DNA of 64,000 nt from Pegoplata infirma (Eukaryota > Arthropoda > Insecta > Diptera > Anthomyiidae): assembly GCA_963921195.1 (NCBI GenBank), contig OY992537.1:69866040-69930039 (forward strand). The letters are read 5' to 3'. Made by a program: the position numbers and the translations under genes. This document shows, one piece after another, positions 41,438 to 52,835 of this stretch. The notes under the pieces are model-generated. The model made no database searches. It saw only the letters and a program-made list of their open reading frames with translations, and had not been told where the DNA came from. The first letter of the stretch is position 1. Each line of letters opens with the position of its first letter.

Positions 41438-43311
41438 CACTCAAAAAAATAAATCTTTAATGTTAGCAAAAAAAGCTTGTAAACCTACAAGAAAATTTGC
41501 TGATTTTGAACCCACAATTTTTTTGCTAAAGTTAGCAAAAATGTTTTGCCAATAATTAGTTAACTAAATTTTTATTTTTTTTAACTTAGTTTATTATACA
41601 CATCTGAGGACCCCATAGGTCCAGACCCCGATGGGCCTAGACCTAGTTGGGTTCCTTAAAAATCGTCATAATTTTTGATCCAAAAATTGTGTCCGTTTCA
41701 CTCTACCTTGCATAGTTTTTAAGATACGTGATTATAGGGGACCACTGGGGTCTTGAGAATTAAAAAACTCGATAACTTAAAAACTATTACTCGGAGAGCT
41801 TTTGACTGTTTAGCGGTCTTGTTCTACATGTTGAGAGCTACAAAAATAGTTTTGGACTTTTTGTTGTGTCGGCAATATTTACCGAGATATGAGCATTTTA
41901 AAATTTTCGGGAATGATAACTTTTTTTGGATCTAAAGTTAGGGCCCATTAGGGTCCACACATGTGAAGAGGACCGGCGATACTATGGAGATTCTAAGAAC
42001 CAAAAATGGCCTCCATTTTGCTCTATCTGGCTTAGTTTCCGAGATAGCGCCATTTTAAGTTTTCTGAAAATAAAAAAAAATTTACCATTTATTATACCCT
42101 CCACTCTAGTGATAGAGGGTATATATAAATTTGTCATTCCGTTTGTAACACCTCGAAATATTGGTCTAGGACCCCATAAAGTATATATATTTATGATCCT
42201 CGATCGATTTTAAGTCGATCTAGCAATGTCCGTCCGTCCTTCCGTCTGTCTGTCTGTCCGTCCGTAGAAAACACGCTAACTTTTGAAAGACTTTACAGAG
42301 GCTACTGAAGTTTGGCATATATGTTTGTCATTTACCTGGTCAGGTTGGTATTGCAATCCAGCCAAATCGGTCCAGTGGTTCAAAAGTTATGAGCAAAAGA
42401 GTAAATTTCGGCAAGGGTATTTCGCGAATTTACGAGATAAAAAACACGATAACTTTCGAAAGACAATAATGAGACTACTGAAGCTTGCCACGTATCTTTG
42501 CCGTTCCTCGGGTCTATTTGGTTTTAAATTTCAGCTCAATCGGTCCAGTGGTTCAAAAGTTATAAGCAAAACCTTGAATTTCAGATTAGTTTCATCTAAA
42601 ATGCCACGTGTTTTAACAAGTTTTAAAAGCATTGGTGGTAACTAAACAATGCTTTTCACTTGTTTAATTTTAAAGCAAATCTTTTTAAACTTGTTTAGTT
42701 TTAAAAGCATTGGTAACTTAAAAATTACACTCGAAAAAAATTTTACACTCAAAAAAAATTTTACACTCAAAAAAATTTTACACTTAAAAAAAAAATTTAC
42801 ACAAAAAAAATTTTTTTTTTTTTTACAAAAATTACAATATTTTGTGTAAGAAATATTTTTACAGTAAAAAAACATAACACTCGAAAAAAATTTTACACTC
42901 AAAAAAAAAATTAGTAATTTTTCTTTTAAAAAAAAAACTGTCAAAAAAAGAGTTTTTACTCAAAATAAAATATTTCTAATCAAAATTGTTAAGTTTTTCA
43001 CGTTAAAAAATGTACTACCCTTTAACAAAAATGCATTGTGGAGGGTATTAATAGATTCGGCAAAGTCGAATTTAACTTTTCTACTTGTTTTGCTAATATT
43101 AGCAAAAAATCTTGTAAAAATGTTGTCAACTCAATTTCAAATTTAGCAAAAGAAATTAGTTCAAAGCTTGTTTAAAATTGCTAATGTGCTAAATGAAGTT
43201 TACAAGAATTTTTCGCTGACATGCTAATCTCAACTAAAAATTTGCTAAAAGTTAGCTAACTAGCATTAGCAAAAAAAAATTAGTAAATCTACTAACGTAT
43301 TTTTTTGAGTG
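41438..43311. mobile_element. TA-target TIR element, CACTCAAAAAAAT ends
   Basis: It begins CACTCAAAAAAATAAATC and ends CGTATTTTTTTGAGTG, with TA on both sides (41436-41437, 43312-43313). The words TTAGCAAAAAAAGCTTGTAAACCTAC near the left end recur inverted near 43100-43280 (GCTAAT, TTTGCTAA). A partial relative lies at about 51515-51850. It hosts the TACCCTCCAC repeat at 42096-43095. Confidence 0.82.
42096..43095 (-). repeat. TACCCTCCAC-type dispersed repeat, inverted full copy
   Basis: It opens TATACCCTCCACTCTAGTGATAG and closes GTGGAGGGTATTAATAGATTCGGCAAAGTCGAATTTAACTTTTCTACTTGTTTT, the reverse of the copy at 36640-37480, including TCAAAAGTTATGAGC, CCAGTGGTTC and the CCGTCCGTC microsatellite. 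Near 42720-42960 is a run of six or more TTTTACACTCAAAAAAA units, an internal expansion. Confidence 0.75.
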
Positions 43312-43313
43312 TA

Positions 43314-44100
43314 GAGTAAGCTTTTAAATTTAAGTTTTTTGATATTATTACTTTTAATACGGTTTTTCCACCAATAAAAATAAGCATAGTTTTTATTGAA
43401 AAAATTTCACCATCTTTCCGCAGTTAAAAACGCGGGTTTTGACCCTTATTTCGATGCGAATCACAAACGGTTAAACTTCTTGCATATTTTATTTGCCCAT
43501 TCGATTGCACATCAAACACAAGTGTTATGACATTTTTCGAAAGCTTTTATTATTTATGCTAAATCAGCTCCCTTTTTTAAAATGTGCCTTCTAGAGGAAT
43601 CAAACGCAAATTCGTCAACCCAATAATTTTTACCATCCAACATTTTGTCTGGCCAAAAACTTACTCCCTAGGGGGCTCCTATAGAAAATTACATTTTTAT
43701 GAAATTTGCTACAATTGCTCAACTGTCACAATGATGCCCCAGAGGAATCTAATGCATAACGAGCCCTTCATATATTTTCATCACAACAATTTCTTAAAAC
43801 AAATCTACCCTCTTTCCTCAATCCTTAAGGAGGTATCCAAACAATTTTTATTTTTGTTAAAGAGTTATTTTCTTTAAACATCCTACCGCTTCCATGGTGT
43901 CTTCAAGAGGGTTAAATGTAAGACCGGCCTCCATTAATTTTTGCCCCCAAACTCTTCTACAACATACCTATTTTCTATGCCCACTCCACTCCTTGAGTTA
44001 GTTTTCATGCAAAAGTTACATTAACAAAAATCGAGCAAAATTTTAATCGATCAAGGACTCTCTGAGTTAGAGCGGGTCGATATTTGATATTTTGGCCAAA
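43314..44100. other. Unassigned DNA
   Basis: No ends or domains were recognised. Moderate C content and AGGGGGCTCC/AGGAGG words near 43670-43920 recur around 46960 (AGGGGGCTCCCATACAAAATGTAATTTTTAT), so part is a dispersed repeat. The 97-codon frame at 43584-43877 is unsupported. Confidence 0.45.
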
Positions 44101-44129
44101 CAGGTGTTTTTCGCACCTATGTAACTTAT

Positions 44130-44590
44130 TACCAGGGACAGGACCTCCATGCACTAAAAAACTATGTTTTAGGCGCCTAAAATATGCACTAAAAAGTCTT
44201 GAAATATGCACTAAAAATTTTAAAATTTGCACTAAAAATCATAAATATCCACTTGTTTTTTTACTTTCATAAAAAAACATGACATTTAAATTCAGTTTTG
44301 CATTGTAAGCTTAGATATTCATATATACAGTGTGTATAAAATTTTATTAAAAAAATAAAAATTATCTTAAAAAATTAAAAAAATTCTTTGATACAAAAAA
44401 AAAAATATCATAAAAAAATTTTAAAAATAGCTAAAAATACTAAGAATGGCTAAAAAACCAAAAATTTGCACAAAATATGACTTAAAAATATGCATTTATA
44501 GCGAAATAATGGCAAAATATGCAAAAATATGCATTTTAAGCAAAATATGCAAAAATATGCACTAACGAATCGATGCCATTTTAAAGCAAA
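44130..44590. repeat. ATATGCACTAAAAA repeat cluster
   Basis: AATATGCACTAAAAA or close forms occur at 44152, 44188, 44208, 44228 and again, degraded, at 44490-44570 (AATATGCAAAAATATGCA). An inverted fragment lies at 20020-20125. Ends are not resolved. Confidence 0.6.
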
Positions 44591-44744
44591 TTCTTTGATT
44601 CGCAATGATATTTGATTCATGCTGTTCTATGGCCGAAGGAAAAATACATGCATTTGCATGAAAGTCCTCTCCTTGCTTATTACTTATTTTTCTTAGCAAA
44701 ATTTCTCTAAAGTGTGTTTAATAACTATTTTTTCAATACTTAAA

Positions 44745-45425
44745 AAAACAAGTGAGAGTGTTAAATTCGGCTATGCCGAATCTTTGATACCCTCCAAAAG
44801 TGTTAGAACATATAAAAAAAAATCAAGAACTTTTTTTTTGTGGCGGGAAGGGAGCACGGTGGAGGTGGTGGGGGATACCTTCCCCATCGCGATAAATGTT
44901 AACTAATTTATTTATTATGCTTTTTTCACTTTAGTAATACCATTTTCTAATTATTTTAATGATTTTTTAAATCCACGCCTACAAAAGGGGCGGGCAGAAA
45001 AAACTAAACTTTCCAGCCCCTGGGTCTAAGTGCAGGAGTTTAAACTTCTTCTGACATACAAAGGTTTCATTTGTTTAACAAAAGTGGCCAAAAAATATAT
45101 AAAAATGGCGTTTTTTAAGAGGTTTTTTAGTTCGTCAAGGGGGAACTTTTTTCCTTGGCCCGATTTTGCCCATTTCAGAACTTAACCGGCCTATGAACAT
45201 TAGACATATTCCTGCCAATGTTCAGGAGTCTATATCTTTTATTTTGGACTGAATCGTGTTTTATACAGACGGACGGACGGACAGACATTCATAGAATGAC
45301 TTAGAATCGATCATAGATCAATAATATATATACTTTATGGGGTCACCGACCTATATTTTTATGAGTTACAAACGGAATGACAAAGTGAGTATACCCCCAT
45401 ACTGTGGTTGGAGGGTATACAAATT
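44745..45425 (+). repeat. TACCCTCC-type dispersed repeat, diverged copy
   Basis: It opens AAACAAGTGAGAGTGTTAAATTCGGCTATGCCGAATCTTTGATACCCTCCAAAA and closes GAGTTACAAACGGAATGACAAAGTGAGTATACCCCCATACTGTGGTTGGAGGGTATAC. It has the GACGGACGGACAGAC microsatellite at 45270. A subfamily distinct from 36640-37480 and closest to the copy around 60172-61600. Confidence 0.7.
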
Positions 45426-45499
45426 ATTAAAAAAATATTTATATTTTTTTAATTGTTTTTGAATGATACCGGTTTAGTTTGAGGTTCTGATACCGGTTT

Positions 45500-46605
45500 A
45501 ATTCGAGGCTCTGCCTCACCGACTGGTGCTGTTCCTAGCACTGGTCTTAAGGTTACATTCCTACCTTGGTTCTGGTAGGGGTGCTTAGGCCATTATTGGT
45601 GGCAAAAAGAAAAAGAAACTTAAGCCATCAAACTACAGGCACAACCAGAGAAGGCTCTGTTTGAAAATAATTAACAGATTAAGCCAACTCGATGGAACGA
45701 AGCTCTTCGGACGTGAGAGAGCATCGCTATCATGGGCGACAGGAGTCATTGAAGAACATTGAAGAACATTCGCAAGAGCTTGGATTGAGCCGGGCTCGAA
45801 GATTGCCAGATCATTGCAGTATTTACCAGGCAGAGATGCTGGCAATAAAGGAAGTGGCTGACTTGTTGAGCTGCAAATTCTTGTCTACAACCGCAGTCAA
45901 CATCTATACTGACAGTCAAGACGCGGTCAATTCGCTGGATTTAATCTTTCTAAAAACAAGATCTGCCCTTAACTGCCGCGCGCCTTTAAATGAGATGGCC
46001 AAGTAGTTTAACTAACGACTCATATGGGTCTTAAGGCACAGAGACATTCTAGGGAATTGCAAAACCGATGAGCTTGCAAGACTGGGAACTACGTTACAGG
46101 TTCCAACAGAATTGGAATGTGTTGGTATGCCTCTAGAAACTTGCAAGCAAAACCTACGGCTTTGTTCAGCGACGGAGACTAATCGGAGATGGGCATATAG
46201 ATGGAGGTGTGAGACAACACGACTGATTTGGCCTTCTCTTAATCAGTAGAGCACAAGTGAGCTGATATTGCTTTCATGAATGGTTGCAGTAATTATCGGA
46301 CACTGTATTATAGGGAAGCACGCAGAGCGGTAAAATGTGCCGTCGAATGACTTTTGCCGGAGTTGCATGGATGAGGAGGAGTTGGAAACTATTGAACACT
46401 TTATCTGCCATTGCCCGGAACTTTCTGGTCAGAGATGTCAAAATTAAAAATATTTAAGGAGTTTCATAAGAAGCTCAAACTGGTTTAACGACAAGGACTA
46501 GTAGGGAAACCTTTTACAGTCCAGTGGTATCACAATGGACCTCAGAGTCTACGTGTGTTGACGTAAAATGTCAGCAGCCACTTACAACTTAACCTAACCT
46601 AATTG
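45500..46605 (+). pseudogene. LINE 3' remnant with RNase H domain and AACCTAACCTAA tail
   Basis: The frame 45692-46006 carries RLPDHCSIYQAEMLA, VNIYTDSQDAVNSL and RSALNCRAPLNEMAK, covering the Glu and second Asp of RNase H. A stop follows at about 46004, though the sequence after it still resembles the GHRDI(L/P)GN-DELARLG region (46030-46090) in the shifted frame. It ends near 46600 in TAACCTAACCTAATT, as fly LINEs of the I/R1/LOA groups often do. The N-terminal Asp region is rearranged (GAAGAACATT duplicated). It belongs to the same family as the pieces at 37.7-40.3 kb. Confidence 0.8.
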
Positions 46606-47437
46606 TTTTTTAAAAAATCCAAATAAAAATTTTGTAACTTTGTAATTAAAAAAAACAGGTTTTTAATTTTTAGCACATGGATAATTAGGCTTGGGAAAGT
46701 GCACCAGTTTTCAATTTCGATCCGCTACACCCACTAATTTTGTATGGTTCGAATAAAAGCAAGAGACAAAAAATGAGGGAGGTGTGATGGGGTCATATGG
46801 CGCCTCATCGGGAACAAAGCAGGTCATAGGGTAAAAATCCACAAAAAACCCTTACAGCTGCCCTAGAAAAGCTCCTGGAGGGTGCAATGTGAGACATACA
46901 TTAACTTTCTGATCGCAAGATTTTTGCTGAACATACCTAACCCTACCTCTACTTCCTAAGGGGGCTCCCATACAAAATGTAATTTTTATAAAATTTGGTT
47001 GTCTTTGGGGTTTCTTGTTATCTATAAGGAAAGTCCTCAAATGCTTAAGATAAGGAACAAATTCTTAGGTCGACCAGTCTTAGCATATCGAGCAGAAATA
47101 AGTTTTTGAGGTGTCAAAAATTCCCCATTTGGAGTTATTTTGACGTACTCGTAATAACGGTTTTCTGAAGGAGCTTTAAAGTGAAATCTTCCAAAAACAT
47201 CCTAATTAAAAACACCTGAAATTATCAATTGATCATCATCAAAAGGTTGGCTTCCTTTGGATATACAAACATAGATTTATTTCATGCCATATTTGTTGTT
47301 AATCCACGCTTTCAAACCTAACTGAAAATTTATAACACAATAAAAGCGATTTAGATTTTTTCTAGGGCTCCTTTTTGTTAAGGTTTATTAGTTTAACTTA
47401 GCAGCTACAAAAGGTTGCTTTTTATATGTATGTGTAT
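46606..47437. other. Unassigned DNA with dispersed-repeat words
   Basis: Contains AAGGAAAGTCCTCAAATGC near 47030 (the same word as at 15240 and 24705) and the AGGGGGCTCC block near 46960. No gene is supported. Confidence 0.45.
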
Positions 47438-48763
47438 TAAAGGTGTCCTAACGACTAAGGTAATTTTTCAAAATCACTTTTTAATACGTGGTAGGGTCCT
47501 AAATTGTAGTTTAGTATCTAAAAATGAGTGAGCCAAAATTTGTAGACAATCGGATAAAAATAACTCGTGCCGAAAATGGATTGAAGTTTTGGGACACTCT
47601 TACCTGATGAAAAAAACACGTTTTTTCTAGTTTTTTGAAAAATATTGGTATATGCTTTTTTTTGTTAATTTTTTTGTTAAGTAATATGAAAATGGTAATA
47701 AATTACCTTTCCAAAAAGCTTAAAGAAATTCAAATCGGATGAAAAATAAGCATTTTACGCATACATGCCCCAGACCATTGCATGGTTTTTAAAGCCAAAA
47801 TTTGAAAATTTTCAAAATTTTTAGGCAAAAAAATAAAAAAAAATAAATTTTACTTTATAATTATATTAAATACATGTTATAGATAAAAACTAGCAGATAT
47901 GGTAGTCTAACTTTTTTTTCATTTGGTGTGGGTAGTGATATAATTTCCGCGGATTCCAAAGAAAATGAGTTTTTCTAAAAGAATTTTGCAAATATGGGAA
48001 ACAATTTTCTGTATTGTATTATTCGAAGTGAAATACATAAATTCTGTAAATTTTTTGAGAATTCGGGAATCTTTAACGCCTTTTCGACGAGGTGAAATGA
48101 CAAATTTGAGACGTTATACATTTCTATAATACAAAATATCTGCATATATCCGATTTCTCAAAAGTTACAGAATTTACGTTTTACACTTCGATCCGCACAA
48201 TAGAGCACAAATTTTCAAAAATTTGCTTAATTATTGTAGAAAAACGCATTTTATTTGGAGTCCGCGGAAATTTTATCACTACCCGCGCCAAATAAAAAAA
48301 AAGCTTGACTACCATATCTGCTATTTTTAATCTTAAACAAGTTTTCAATTTGATCATAAAGTAAAATTAAATTTTTATTATTTTTTTGCCTAAAATTTTT
48401 GAAAATTTTGAAATTCTAGCTCTAAAAACCATACAATGGTCTGGGGCATGTATGCGTAAAACGCTTATTTTTCATCCGATTTTAATTTTATTAGTCGTTT
48501 TGAAAAGGTAATTTAGTACCATTTTCATATTATTTTACAAAAAATTTAACAAAAAATATCTAATACCAATGTTTTTCGAAAAACTAGAAAAAACGAGTTT
48601 TTCGTTCTTATAAGAATGTCCCAAAACTTCAATCCATTTTCGGCACGAGTTATTTTTAGCCGATTGTCCCCAAATTTTGGCTCACTCATTTTTAGATACT
48701 AAAGAACAATATTGGACCCTACCAGGTATAAAAAGGTGATTTTCGTTTTTAAGGACACCTCTA
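47438..48763. mobile_element. 1.33-kb fold-back hAT-like element with 8-bp duplication
   Basis: It begins TAAAGGTGTCCTAACGAC and ends TTTTTAAGGACACCTCTA. ATGTGTAT stands on each side (47430-47437, 48764-48771). The arms are inverted copies with moderate divergence from the ends to about 48060 and 48130; examples are AAAATGAGTGAGCCAAAATTTG versus CAAATTTTGGCTCACTCATTTT, and CATGCCCCAGACCATTG versus CAATGGTCTGGGGCATG. No frame encodes a transposase. It is architecturally like 1518-2866 but unrelated in sequence. Confidence 0.9.
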
Positions 48764-48771
48764 ATGTGTAT

Positions 48772-49299
48772 TAAAGTTGTTCACTCAGCTTTTAAAAGGA
48801 AGGTGCGATTTACCACGTGAATTGAAACTTTTTTTCGTTGTTGTTACATTTGTTGTTGTTTATATTCAATCGCTTTAGTTTAAATCTGAAAGAAAAAAAA
48901 AAGCTTTTTGAATACAAACAATATCGTGACAAACAAATGCGCACGTTATCATCAAATGATCTCCATTTTTTTTGCGCTCTCGCGTCGTCATCGCCGTTGT
49001 TGTCGTTTGATTTGTTTCGGGTCTTGGAAAGTTTTAAACTTTTTTTTTTTATTCGCCTCGTTAAAAAATTAACAAAAAAAAATAAACTTGCTTTTCTTAA
49101 ATATTATTAGCATACAGTAATGTCAATTATTTGTAATCTTAAAAGCGCTAAGAAGAAAGCTTCAACAAACTGGTCGAGGGCATCATAATATAGTTTTCGA
49201 ATGTTGTGGAAATCTATTTACACACTTCTACTAACGTGAAAAATGTTAAAAATCCCATTATTAGGATTTTTGCACTTAAATTGTATAATTTTACCTTTA
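48772..49299. other. Low-copy DNA with a less A+T-rich patch
   Basis: 48930-49030 contains CGCTCTCGCGTCGTCATCGCCGTTGTTGTCG, unusually CG-rich for the window, preceded by GTTGTTGTTACATTTGTTGTTG. It might be a promoter or 5'UTR-like segment. The 90-codon frame over it (48838-49110) has no recognised domain. No element ends. Confidence 0.4.
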
Positions 49300-50079
49300 C
49301 ACTCAAAAAATTATGTCATTAACTGTTTGTAGTTTATTTAAAAAGTTTTCCGTTTAGTCGTTTTTAAAAGAAAAAACATTCAGTCCTTTGTTTCAAAAAT
49401 AACACACTAAAAAATAAAGACTTTCAATTACATTTAATTTTTAAAGTCATTTATATTTGTTCTGTAAGTAAAAACTACTGATTATTCTTTTGATTTTTAA
49501 TGATTTGTGTAAGTATTTTTTTTTTAAATTGTTGGTATTTTTTAATGAAATATCATTAGTTTTTACCTACACAAGTCAGTTATTTTTTTGTAGAAAAAAA
49601 AATCAAAAAATTATTTAAGAAATATAAAAACATGTTTGTATTAAGTGACTTTGGCACGATGGGTAGAGTGTCTGGCCAGAATGTAGTTGATTGCGGGATC
49701 GATGCCCCAAAAATTTTATTAAAAATTAAAAAAAAAAATATTTTAATAAAAAATTGTAAGAAATTACCTACGAAAACGTTAATTTTTATTGTTTTCGTAG
49801 GTTATTTTTTTGAAATTTGTTAGTAAAAATAACAGAACTATCAATAATTTTTAATGTTTTCGTTGGTTATTTTTTCGAATTCGTTGGTAAAAAAGAGTGA
49901 AAAAAACGTAATTTTTTATTGTTTAATGTTATTTATTTTAGAAAATTTTGTCAACAGTAAAAAATAAATGTTGATGTTTGTTAAAACAAATGAATAATTA
50001 TTAGGATGGTTTTCAATTGTTTATTCACTGGTTTTAGGTGTGTTTTTCATTTGTTTTTGCCTACAAAATATTTTGAGTG
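49300..50079. mobile_element. 780-bp TA-target MITE, CACTCAAAA ends, with tRNA-like sequence
   Basis: It begins CACTCAAAAAATTATGTC and ends AAAATATTTTGAGTG, with TA on both sides (49298-49299, 50080-50081). The interior has AAAACTACTGATTATTC and inverted TAATGATTTGTG/CACAAGTCAG words, plus several copies of TTTTCGTAGGTTATTTTTT at 49770-49890. It carries a tRNA-like segment near the middle. Confidence 0.8.
49650..49712 (+). other. tRNA-like sequence in MITE
   Basis: A-box-like TGGCACGATGGGTAGAGTG and B-box-like GCGGGATCGATGCCCC about 25 bp later, spaced more tightly than in a tRNA gene and without an evident acceptor stem. It lies near the centre of the element at 49300-50079. Confidence 0.45.
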
Positions 50080-50196
50080 TACTAAAATTAATTTTTTGTA
50101 CACACGCCCACAAAAGAAGGCAGTCCTAAAAAAAATTACAAATTCTAATCCTCTGTGTGCAGAAGCGGATCCAGAAAAGGGAGAATGGATTATTTA

Positions 50197-51506
50197 CACT
50201 CAAAAAAACCTTGTAAAATTACTAGAAAAAGTCCCGAAATCCCCTTTAACAATATTGGACAGGTTTTCTTGTTTTTTAACAAAAAGTTTTCGATCGAAAT
50301 TTAAATTTTTGCTTGTAAATTTAAAATTTTTTTTCAAAAATGTCAAAATTTCCTACACTGATAGAAATTTGTACATGACAAAAATGAAAATCAACATTAA
50401 TGTTATGAAAAATGACGTTAAAAAGGAACCTATGTAGGGTTTCATTGAATTAATGAAATAGGTATCATAAAATGTAATTGCAGGAACAAGTTTCATTAAA
50501 TTAATGAAGATTGTTCATACAAAATATAAATTGTATTTTATGAAAATTGTTCATTACTTTAATGAAAAAAATATTTAATTTTTATGAAATACTTTCATTG
50601 AATAAATCCTACTTTTTATTTTTGAAATGAAATACTTTTATTGAATAAATGTTACTTTTGTTATTAAACTAAATATATGTTTAAAATTGTAAAAATTTTT
50701 TTTATAGAATTAAAAATAATAAAAAATGGTTTTCACATAGTTTTCTCGCACAAAATATACTCAAACCTTAAATTGTAATACATAATTAAAACCACGAACT
50801 AATATAAAATTCAAAATTCATAAAAAAGTCTGAAAAAATCACAAAATAACCAAGTTAAAAAAACACTTTAACATATTTTTTTTTTCTTACACAAAACTTT
50901 ACTATAACATTTACTATAACTAAATAAATTAAACCACGAAATAATATAGAACAACGCGAGTTTATTAAATACTTTTAATTAATCAACAACATTTCATCTT
51001 AAATTTCGTATAAAAAATCTAAAAAAAAAATCACACTCTGATCAGCTGAGCGCGTAAACAAACAGACTCAAGAGACGCGACACGACAGGTGTCAAAAAAC
51101 AACAAATTTTGTAAACAAAACTTAATGAAATTTTTTAATGAAACTACGAAATCTAATAAATCAAAATTTCTGGAAATCTTACACAATATGTATAAAATTT
51201 TTATTCAGCATATGAAATATTTCATTGTTGTAATGAAACAACGTTAATGAATTCCATTCATTAGTGATATGAAGCGTTTTCTATCAGTGTAGGTAATTTT
51301 GCAAAAAAAAATTAGTTAAGTCATGAGAAATCCTTGTAAGTATTATCGCATCAAAAAAGTTGTAAATTCACAATTTTATTGGTAAAAACCTTGTAAAATT
51401 ACAAAACAAATTAGTAATTTTTCTAGGAATTCTCAAAAAATAGGAGGCAGCAAAAAATAAAAATTAAAAGCTTTTCTTGTAATTTTACAAGGTTGTTTTT
51501 TGTGTG
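50197..51506. mobile_element. TA-target TIR element, CACTCAAAAAAACCTTG ends
   Basis: It begins CACTCAAAAAAACCTTGTAA and ends TTACAAGGTTGTTTTTTGTGTG, with TA outside (50195-50196, 51507-51508). This is the most complete member of the CCTTGTAAAATTACTAG family seen in pieces at 15.8-16.6, 17.4, 21.9 and 23.7 kb. It is interrupted by the MITE 50356-51289. Confidence 0.78.
50356..51289. mobile_element. 934-bp TA-target MITE, CACTGATAGAAA ends
   Basis: It begins CACTGATAGAAATTTGTAC and ends GCGTTTTCTATCAGTG, with TA on both sides (50354-50355, 51290-51291). The interior is rich in TTCATTGAATTAATGAA words in both orientations. The end type is close to CACTGAAAGAAT of the element at 8196-9168, and both have AATGAA-rich interiors, so they are probably one family. 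Confidence 0.9.
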
Positions 51507-51514
51507 TAAGACAT

Positions 51515-51960
51515 TACACTTAAAAAAAAACTGTAATGTTAGCAAAAAAAGCTTGCAAAACTTACAAGAAAATTTGCTGATTTTGAACCCACGATTTTTT
51601 TGGTTAGCAAAATGTTTTGCCAACATTGGGTTTGGACCCGATTGGGTTCCTTAAAAATCGTCATAGTTTTTGGTCCAAAATTTGTGTCGATTTCGCTTTA
51701 CCTTGTTCAGTTTTTGAGATACGTGATTTTAGGGGTCCACTGGGGGTTTTGAGAGTTAAAAAACTCGATAACTTTAAAAACATTTCTCGGAGAGCTTTTG
51801 TTATTTTGCGGTCTTGTTTTACGTTTTGAAAGCTACAAAAATGCTTCGGGACTTTTTGTTGTGAAGTTTGTCGCAAATGCGTCTTATTGTCATAGGCTGC
51901 TTTAGTTCGTAAATAAGCAAAAGGACCAGAGGGAAACATGTACCACCTTAGGGAACTAAA
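51515..51960. repeat. Partial copy of the 41438-43311 family
   Basis: TACACTTAAAAAAAAACTGTAATGTTAGCAAAAAAAGCTTGC and the following TTTGCTGATTTTGAACCCAC match 41438-41520. GGACCCGATTGGGTTCCTTAAAAATCGTCATA matches 41630-41675. No right end was identified. Confidence 0.65.
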
Positions 51961-52835
51961 ACAACCACTAAAAACTGCCACATTTTTATTTTTTTTGCAG
52001 CATTTTGACTAAATATATGAAAAAAAAAATTATTTTAGAAGAATTTCGAAGTCAGAGGAAAAGAAAATGTTGTTCTTTTGGCCCGCCCTCTTTTGGTGGA
52101 TATTAAAAAGAAATTATATTATTTTATTGCAAAAATCATAAGTAATGAATCTGTAAACATTCACCGCCAGGGAAACGGATTCCCCCAATGACCGCTACCG
52201 AACCCCCAGTATTTTTTTTATTTTTTTTTTTTTTTAATTTTGTTTTTTATGTTGGATATACAATAGAGATGGGATCGTGAGTGAATTTTCTATCACGCTC
52301 TTGAAATAAAATTGTTTATTAACATAAATTTTTGGCTCACACTCATGTACGCTCACATGAATAGAAACAATTTTAATCACGCTCACCATATAATCACGTT
52401 TACGACACTCACGAACTGAAAAATATATATCAATTTGTTAATGCTTTACCTCCATACTGTGGTTGAAGGGTACCACAGTATGCGTTACGCATTGAACTGT
52501 GGGTCTTTATAAATTAATATTAAAAAAAATAAGGATTTTCCAATACCCTGAAGGACTTTGAGCTGCTTGAAGCTTAAAAATTAATTTGTTTACCAAAAAT
52601 ATAAAAAAATAAATGCCCAAAAATGGCCTTCGAGGCAAGAGGCACGACTATTTAAGACTGTATCGTGTCTTATACAGACAGACGAAGATTCCATGAATGT
52701 TTTAAATTCGATCAAGGATCAATAATATATACATAAACTTTATAGGGTCCTAGACCGATATTTCGATGCCGTACACTCGAATGAAAAAGCATACTCCCAC
52801 ACCGATTTTGGAGGTTATAAAAATCACTTAATAGG
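51961..52835. repeat. Decayed dispersed repeats, including TAGAGATG and TACCCTCC fragments
   Basis: 52264-52440 starts TAGAGATGGGATCGTGAGTG and repeats CACGCTCAC words, a fragment of the MITE type at 4325-4581. 52440-52815 has CCATACTGTGGTTGAAGGGTACC, CAGACAGACG and GGTCCTAGACCGATATTTCGA, a diverged piece of the TACCCTCC-type repeat. Confidence 0.55.

Noticed and set aside
42642..42944. 100-codon frame rich in FFLSVKF repeats
   Set aside because: Translation of a TTTTACACTCAAAAAA tandem expansion inside a dispersed repeat.
50006..50437. 143-codon open frame
   Set aside because: Spans the ends of three separate elements (49300-50079, 50197-51506, 50356-51289), so it cannot be one gene.
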